Source: an uncultured Selenomonadaceae bacterium (GTDB taxonomy: Bacteria; Bacillota; Negativicutes; Selenomonadales; Selenomonadaceae). From it: a stretch of 10,136 bases of DNA. The notes below the pieces were generated by a model. That model saw only the letters and a program-made list of their open reading frames with translations. It did not search any database and had not been told where the DNA came from. Below, piece by piece: positions 7,300 to 10,136 of the stretch. The translations under genes and the position numbers were made by a program. The stretch is taken from contig CAJODU010000058.1 of NCBI GenBank assembly GCA_905233325.1, positions 1 to 10,136 on the forward strand, in the 5' to 3' direction. Positions within the stretch are counted from its first letter, which is position 1; each line of letters begins with the position of its first letter.

Positions 7300-7782
7300 T
7301 GTTAAATCCTCACTTTCGTTGCTGCTCTTAATGCTGCAAATATCAGTATTCCACATTATTAAAGCGTCTTCGCCGTTATCAAGGTAATAACCTTTCCTTC
7401 GGCCGACGCTCCTTAGTCCAAAATTCTCATAAAGTTTTATAGCTGCTTTGTTAGACGGTCGAACTTCCAAAGTGATAGCCGTCGCACCTCTGGTTTTGAC
7501 TTCTTCGATTAATCTTGCAAATAATTTGGTTCCGATACCTTGACCGCGATAGTCAGGGTGAACTGCCACATTTGTGACTTGAGCCTCCTCGAAGGAAATC
7601 CAGGCACCGGCATAGGCAGCTATTTTATTGTCAACAGTACCGACGATATAGACTGCATTTTCATTGACCGCCTCAGCCCAGAAGTCTTTGCGTGACCATG
7701 GCATTGCAAAAGTCATTTCTTCTATTGCTGCAATTTCCTCAGCATCACTTGCAAGCATTCTCCTAAATTCAAGACTTGACAT
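6868..7782 (-). CDS. rimI: RimI N-acetyltransferase fused in frame to a cupin domain
   Basis: Residues 1-145 are a GNAT acetyltransferase of the RimI type, which acetylates the N-terminal alanine of ribosomal protein S18. Seen are PWS (28-30), the acetyl-CoA loop VHPDYRGQGIGTKL (74-87), LEVRPSN with Glu106, Tyr118 in LYENFG, and the C-terminal GEDALIMW typical of RimI ends. The frame then continues through about 16 linker residues into a 143-residue cupin with metal-type ligands in WHIHH (residues 219-223) and KHWHG, resembling small cupins found with carboxymuconolactone decarboxylases. ATG 7782 is preferred to an upstream in-frame start at 7839: it has GGGAG 10 bases upstream and gives a normal RimI N-terminus. 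It overlaps tsaB by 14 bases. The cupin has its own ribosome binding site and ATG, so the fusion may not be the only product, or may result from a lost stop codon. Confidence 0.88.
   Translation of the reverse strand: MSSLEFRRMLASDAEEIAAIEEMTFAMPWSRKDFWAEAVNENAVYIVGTVDNKIAAYAGAWISFEEAQVTNVAVHPDYRGQGIGTKLFARLIEEVKTRGATAITLEVRPSNKAAIKLYENFGLRSVGRRKGYYLDNGEDALIMWNTDICSIKSSNESEDLTMSTNQTMEDYQKSIFFPIGQKNDAYAKYFKGQSYLAPVAGKEFPIFNVTFEPGCRNNWHIHHADKGGGQMLICVGGRGYYQEWGKDPIEMTAGTVITIPANAKHWHGAAPDSWFSHLAFEIPGENPSNEWLEPVTDEEYGKLK
7308..7313 (-). promoter_or_regulatory. Internal ribosome binding site before the cupin ATG
   Basis: GTGAGG on the minus strand lies 8 bases before ATG 7299, inside the rimI-cupin reading frame. 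Such spacing is normal for this window's genes and suggests that the cupin was, or still is, an independent cistron. Confidence 0.55.
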
Positions 7783-8455
7783 TATTACGCTGCTCCCATA
7801 ATACCTCAGCCTCAGAGCGTCTGATATACATCGGCTCAATGTTCATCACATTGTCAATTTTACCGCTCGCCAAGAGATCGCGTCCGCAAAGGGCGACATT
7901 GACAGCACGAGGCATTCTCATATTAATAGGTGCAATCTTTACACCTTCAGGCAGAGATTTAATTTTGTGGCAGACATCGCCGCAAATAATCACATCTCCG
8001 AAAGATTCGGCTTTTACAATGGCGTCGTCGATACTCAAAATCTCAATGTCAGTAACGGGTTGGAGATTTCGGTATATCTGAATGTAAGCACGATTTTTTT
8101 GGGCGTCAATCATCGGCATCACCGTTGAGTATGGGAAATGATAGGCAAGAGCGTGGAGAGTAGGAACACCTATTATTTTGATATTCCAGGCATAAGCCAG
8201 AGCCTTCGCCGCAGCAAGTCCTATCCTTAAACCTGTGAATGACCCCGGTCCTATACTTACCGCCACAGCGTCTATCATCTCTCGCGTTACATTTGCCATT
8301 GACAAAACTTCTTTAAACTGTGGGAGCAGCGTTTCGGAATGAGTCAATTTTGAATCCTGTGTTGTCTCTGTAAATTTATCTTCACTGCAGACAGCAACAC
8401 TTGCTGCCCTGGTCGCAGTCTCAATCGCCGCTATGTACAAATTCTTCAAGCTCAT
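7769..8455 (-). CDS. tsaB: tRNA t6A37 biosynthesis protein TsaB
   Basis: TsaB is the non-catalytic, actin-fold partner that with TsaD and TsaE transfers the threonylcarbamoyl group to A37 of ANN-decoding tRNAs in the cytoplasm. The protein is 228 residues, typical length. Seen are the N-terminal IAAIETATRAASVAV strand, HSETLLP (39-45), the diagnostic VSIGPGSFTGLRIGLAAAKALA (66-87), and VMPMIDAQKNRAYIQIY. The ATG at 8455 has GAGGA 8 bases upstream. It overlaps the tsaE end by 35 bases and the rimI start by 14, so the three genes are one transcription unit. tsaD is not in the window. Confidence 0.95.
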   Translation of the reverse strand: MSLKNLYIAAIETATRAASVAVCSEDKFTETTQDSKLTHSETLLPQFKEVLSMANVTREMIDAVAVSIGPGSFTGLRIGLAAAKALAYAWNIKIIGVPTLHALAYHFPYSTVMPMIDAQKNRAYIQIYRNLQPVTDIEILSIDDAIVKAESFGDVIICGDVCHKIKSLPEGVKIAPINMRMPRAVNVALCGRDLLASGKIDNVMNIEPMYIRRSEAEVLWEQRNNVKS

Positions 8456-8878
8456 TTAAAAAATCCTCGTGCTCTTCACCAACACAATCAAAGTGTATTT
8501 TTCGCATATTTTTGGCATCTTTGATTCTTTCGATCTTTATTATGACATAATTCTCCGGCAAGGCGTCAGGGAACTTTTCCGCCCATTCAATGAAAACTAT
8601 TCCTTCAGGAAAGTCAGTATACTCGTAAAAGCCTATGTCCTCAAGTTCTTCCTCGGTTGTCAGACGGTATAAATCAAAATGCACTATCGGACAAAAGCCC
8701 TCATAAATGTTCATCAAGTTGAACGTTGGACTTGTAACCTCACCCTGTACGCCGAGAGTCCTTGCCATGGATTGTACAAAAAGCGTCTTTCCGGCACCAA
8801 GATCACCCTCAAGACAAACGACCGTTCCCTCTCTGATTCGACCGTCCCATAAGGAGACTGACTTATCTGTGTAAACAT
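8421..8878 (-). pseudogene. tsaE: tRNA t6A37 biosynthesis ATPase TsaE, frame disrupted near its N-terminus
   Basis: TsaE is the P-loop ATPase that drives the TsaB-TsaD cycle. The P-loop GDLGAGKT is encoded at 8784-8807, followed by FVQSMARTLG, VTSPTFNLMNIYE, FDLYRL and FIEWAEKFPDALP, all typical. In that frame there is no ATG, GTG or TTG between the in-frame stop at 8892-8894 and ATG 8768, which lies after the P-loop and cannot be the real start. ATG 8878 in another frame has AAAGGAAAGG (8884-8893) 5 bases upstream and would give about 152 residues, a normal TsaE size. ATG 8929 in that same frame has no ribosome binding site. Both starts need a frame change equivalent to one lost base before about 8825. 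Loss is unlikely to be tolerated because t6A synthesis is normally essential, so a sequence error is suspected. The identity of the gene is certain; its intactness is not. Confidence 0.85.
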
Positions 8879-8883
8879 TATCG

Positions 8884-8893
8884 CCTTTCCTTT
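8884..8893 (-). promoter_or_regulatory. Candidate ribosome binding site of tsaE
   Basis: AAAGGAAAGG on the minus strand ends 5 bases before ATG 8878. It is the only purine-rich site near the tsaE N-terminus and is the reason for preferring 8878 over 8929 as the start. Confidence 0.45.
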
Positions 8894-9046
8894 ACCAAAA
8901 TGCACCGAAAAATCTCTAAATTTAATCATGTAGATTTAAGGCGCAAAAATTCATCTTTTTCAAAAAAATTATATTACAAGAAAAAATTCAATAGGAGAAC
9001 GAAAAATTTAATAAAAATTTCTGTGAAGGATAGAATATTTTCCGAT

Positions 9047-9075
9047 ATTGTATCATTTAATGGCTTTATAGTCAA
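9047..9075 (-). promoter_or_regulatory. Sigma-A promoter of the tsaE-tsaB-rimI operon
   Basis: On the minus strand TTGACT (9070-9075) and TACAAT (9047-9052) are 17 bases apart, and TGA directly before the -10 gives an extended -10 element. Transcription would begin near 9040, so the leader to ATG 8878 is about 160 bases. I see no riboswitch, leader peptide or terminator-like stem in it. A further TATAAT at 8968-8973 has no good -35 partner. Confidence 0.7.
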
Positions 9076-9160
9076 TATATTTGAATTTTTTCACGGGAAT
9101 CAATTTTTAAAAATCATAATAATGCAAGCAATTCTCAAGGGAATGTATATTGTAAAGTTG

Positions 9161-9189
9161 TTGACATAAAGGCTTTGTCGAATTATAAT
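9161..9189 (+). promoter_or_regulatory. Consensus sigma-A promoter of the purH-like gene
   Basis: TTGACA (9161-9166) and TATAAT (9184-9189) match the consensus at all 12 positions with the ideal 17-base spacer. Transcription would start near 9196, leaving a leader of about 22 bases. That excludes the upstream in-frame GTG at 9194 and supports TTG 9218 as the start. An imperfect inverted repeat, GACATAAAG (9163-9171) with CTTTGTC (9173-9179), overlaps the -35 box and spacer and may be an operator. Confidence 0.9.
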
Positions 9190-9205
9190 AAATGTGATAT
9201 GTAGC

Positions 9206-9211
9206 GAGGTG
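9206..9211 (+). promoter_or_regulatory. Ribosome binding site that fixes a TTG start
   Basis: GAGGTG ends 6 bases before TTG 9218. The protein read from this TTG begins MKELELKYGCNPNQ, matching where family members begin. Confidence 0.8.
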
Positions 9212-9217
9212 GTTCTC

Positions 9218-10136
9218 TTGAAGGAATTAGAATTGAAGTATGGTTGCAATCCGAATCAGCAACCCTCTAAAGTTTTCGTCAATGAAGGTGAACTTCCTTT
9301 TGAAGTTCTCAATGGCAGACCCGGTTATATCAATTTGCTTGATGCACTCAACTCTTGGCAGCTTGTCCGTGAGATGAAGGAGGCGACGGGTTTACCTTCG
9401 GCCGCGTCCTTTAAGCACGTCAGTCCTGCCGGTGCGGCAGTCGGCTTGCCGCTTGATGAAATTTTGAGGAAAATTTATTTTGTTGGTGATGGTGAACTTT
9501 CACCCATTGCAACAGCTTACATCAGAGCACGCGGTGCGGATAGAATGTCCAGCTATGGCGATTTTGCGGCTTTGTCTGATGAATGTGATGCAGCTACTGC
9601 CAAGTATCTGAAAAGTGAAGTCAGCGACGGCGTGATTGCACCTTCTTATTCTGATGAAGCTCTTGAGATTTTGAAGTCTAAACGTAAAGGAATCCTGCTT
9701 ACAATCCGCCTGTACTTGAGTGCAAAGAAGTTTTTGGTGTGACTTTTGAACAAAAGCGCAACGACATCAAAATAACGGCTGATCTTTTGGCTGACATACC
9801 GACAATCAATAAAAATATTCCTGATTCGGCGAAAAGAGATCTTTTGATTGCACTGATAACGCTGAAATATACTCAGTCAAATTCAGTCTGCTATGTCAAA
9901 GACGGTCAAGCTATCGGTATAGGTGCCGGTCAGCAATCAAGAGTTCATTGCACAAGGTTAGCAGGAAATAAAGCTGATACTTGGTGGCTGCGTCAAAGTC
10001 CGCAGGTTTTAAATCTGCCATTTGTCGACAATATCAAACGTCCTGATCGTGACAATGCGATAGATGTCTATATCGGCAACGAGAGTGGAGATCTCCTTGA
10101 TACTGATGAATGGAAACGAGTATTCAAGACCAAGCC
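9218..10136 (+). pseudogene. Monofunctional AICAR formyltransferase (PurH-like), frameshifted and cut by the window edge
   Basis: The enzyme formylates AICAR to FAICAR with 10-formyl-tetrahydrofolate, the ninth step of IMP synthesis. The protein starts directly at the transformylase domain (LKYGCNPNQ), so it lacks the N-terminal IMP cyclohydrolase domain of bifunctional PurH. Seen are SFKHVSPAG with the catalytic Lys66-His67, and ARGADRMSSYGDF (104-116). The frame breaks after Gly158: adding one A to GGAATCC (9689-9695) restores NPAYNPPVLECKEVFGVTFE and the following KYTQSNSV, GIGAGQQSRVHCTRLAGNKAD and RPDRDNAIDVYI segments, which run in the new frame to the window end. As written, the first frame stops at 9740-9742. 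About 306 of an expected roughly 390 residues are in view. Identity is firm. Whether the frameshift is real or a sequencing error is open. Confidence 0.88.

Larger units (their letters stand above)
8879..9217. other. Divergent intergenic region between tsaE and the purH-like gene
   Basis: This AT-rich stretch holds two back-to-back promoters (minus 9047-9075, plus 9161-9189) and the ribosome binding sites of both neighbours. An open frame at 8900-9169 on the + strand is mostly Lys, Asn, Ile and Phe codons, has no ribosome binding site and resembles no family I know, so I do not call it a gene. No RNA gene or long repeat is visible. Confidence 0.6.

Noticed and set aside
4561..8881. The 12-mer TGTAAACATTAT occurs at 4561 and 8870
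   Set aside because: A few chance 12-base matches are expected in 10 kb of AT-rich DNA. One copy lies in a leader and the other in coding sequence, so no shared role is likely.
8714..8929. A 71-codon minus strand frame starting at ATG 8929
   Set aside because: Its 3' half overlaps the TsaE P-loop region in the wrong frame. It is better explained as the displaced N-terminal frame of tsaE than as a separate gene.
8900..9169. An 89-codon + strand open frame between tsaE and the purH-like gene
   Set aside because: Its composition reflects AT-rich DNA, it has no ribosome binding site, it overlaps both promoters and the tsaE start, and it resembles no family I know.

Overview
The window looks like chromosomal DNA of a moderately low-GC Bacillota (Firmicutes). 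Support comes from an HPr that carries both His15 and the regulatory Ser46 used by HPr kinase in this phylum, strong GGAGG/AGGTGA-type ribosome binding sites, and a stand-alone AICAR formyltransferase of a type I associate with Firmicutes. A Negativicutes or Clostridia member is my best guess, but the sequence does not prove it. I see no rRNA, tRNA, CRISPR array or intact mobile element.

Layout from left to right. (1) Positions 1-106 hold what may be the 3' end of an unidentified + strand gene. (2) On the minus strand, ptsH (HPr) and ptsI (Enzyme I) form the general PTS operon. Two hairpins lie between them and an intrinsic terminator follows ptsI. (3) Positions 2514-6810 carry four genes for predicted exported proteins: a P1/DmpA-type self-processing peptidase (+), an alpha/beta hydrolase (-), a DUF3298/RsiV-C-like protein (+) and an FnIII-like plus SGNH/GDSL hydrolase (+). 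The peptidase and alpha/beta hydrolase genes converge and their stop codons overlap in one TTAA. The last two genes form a tight operon that ends in a bidirectional terminator. (4) On the minus strand, tsaE-tsaB-rimI overlap and encode tRNA t6A-synthesis and ribosomal-protein acetylation functions. The rimI frame runs without a stop into a cupin domain. (5) A near-perfect sigma-A promoter drives a + strand purH-like (AICAR formyltransferase) gene that runs off the right edge.

The most notable point is reading-frame damage. The tsaE P-loop frame has no usable start codon without a frame change. The purH-like gene loses its frame at about 9690, where one missing A would restore the family sequence. 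The fragment at the left edge also reads better with one extra base. All three fit loss of one base, and the rimI-cupin fusion could have a similar cause. Because tsaE is normally essential and the downstream protein sequences are well conserved, base-calling or assembly errors are the simplest explanation, with real gene decay or programmed frameshifting as alternatives. I found no convincing new defence or mobile system. The features most worth checking are the RimI-cupin fusion, the dyad over the peptidase promoter and the exported-protein cluster.
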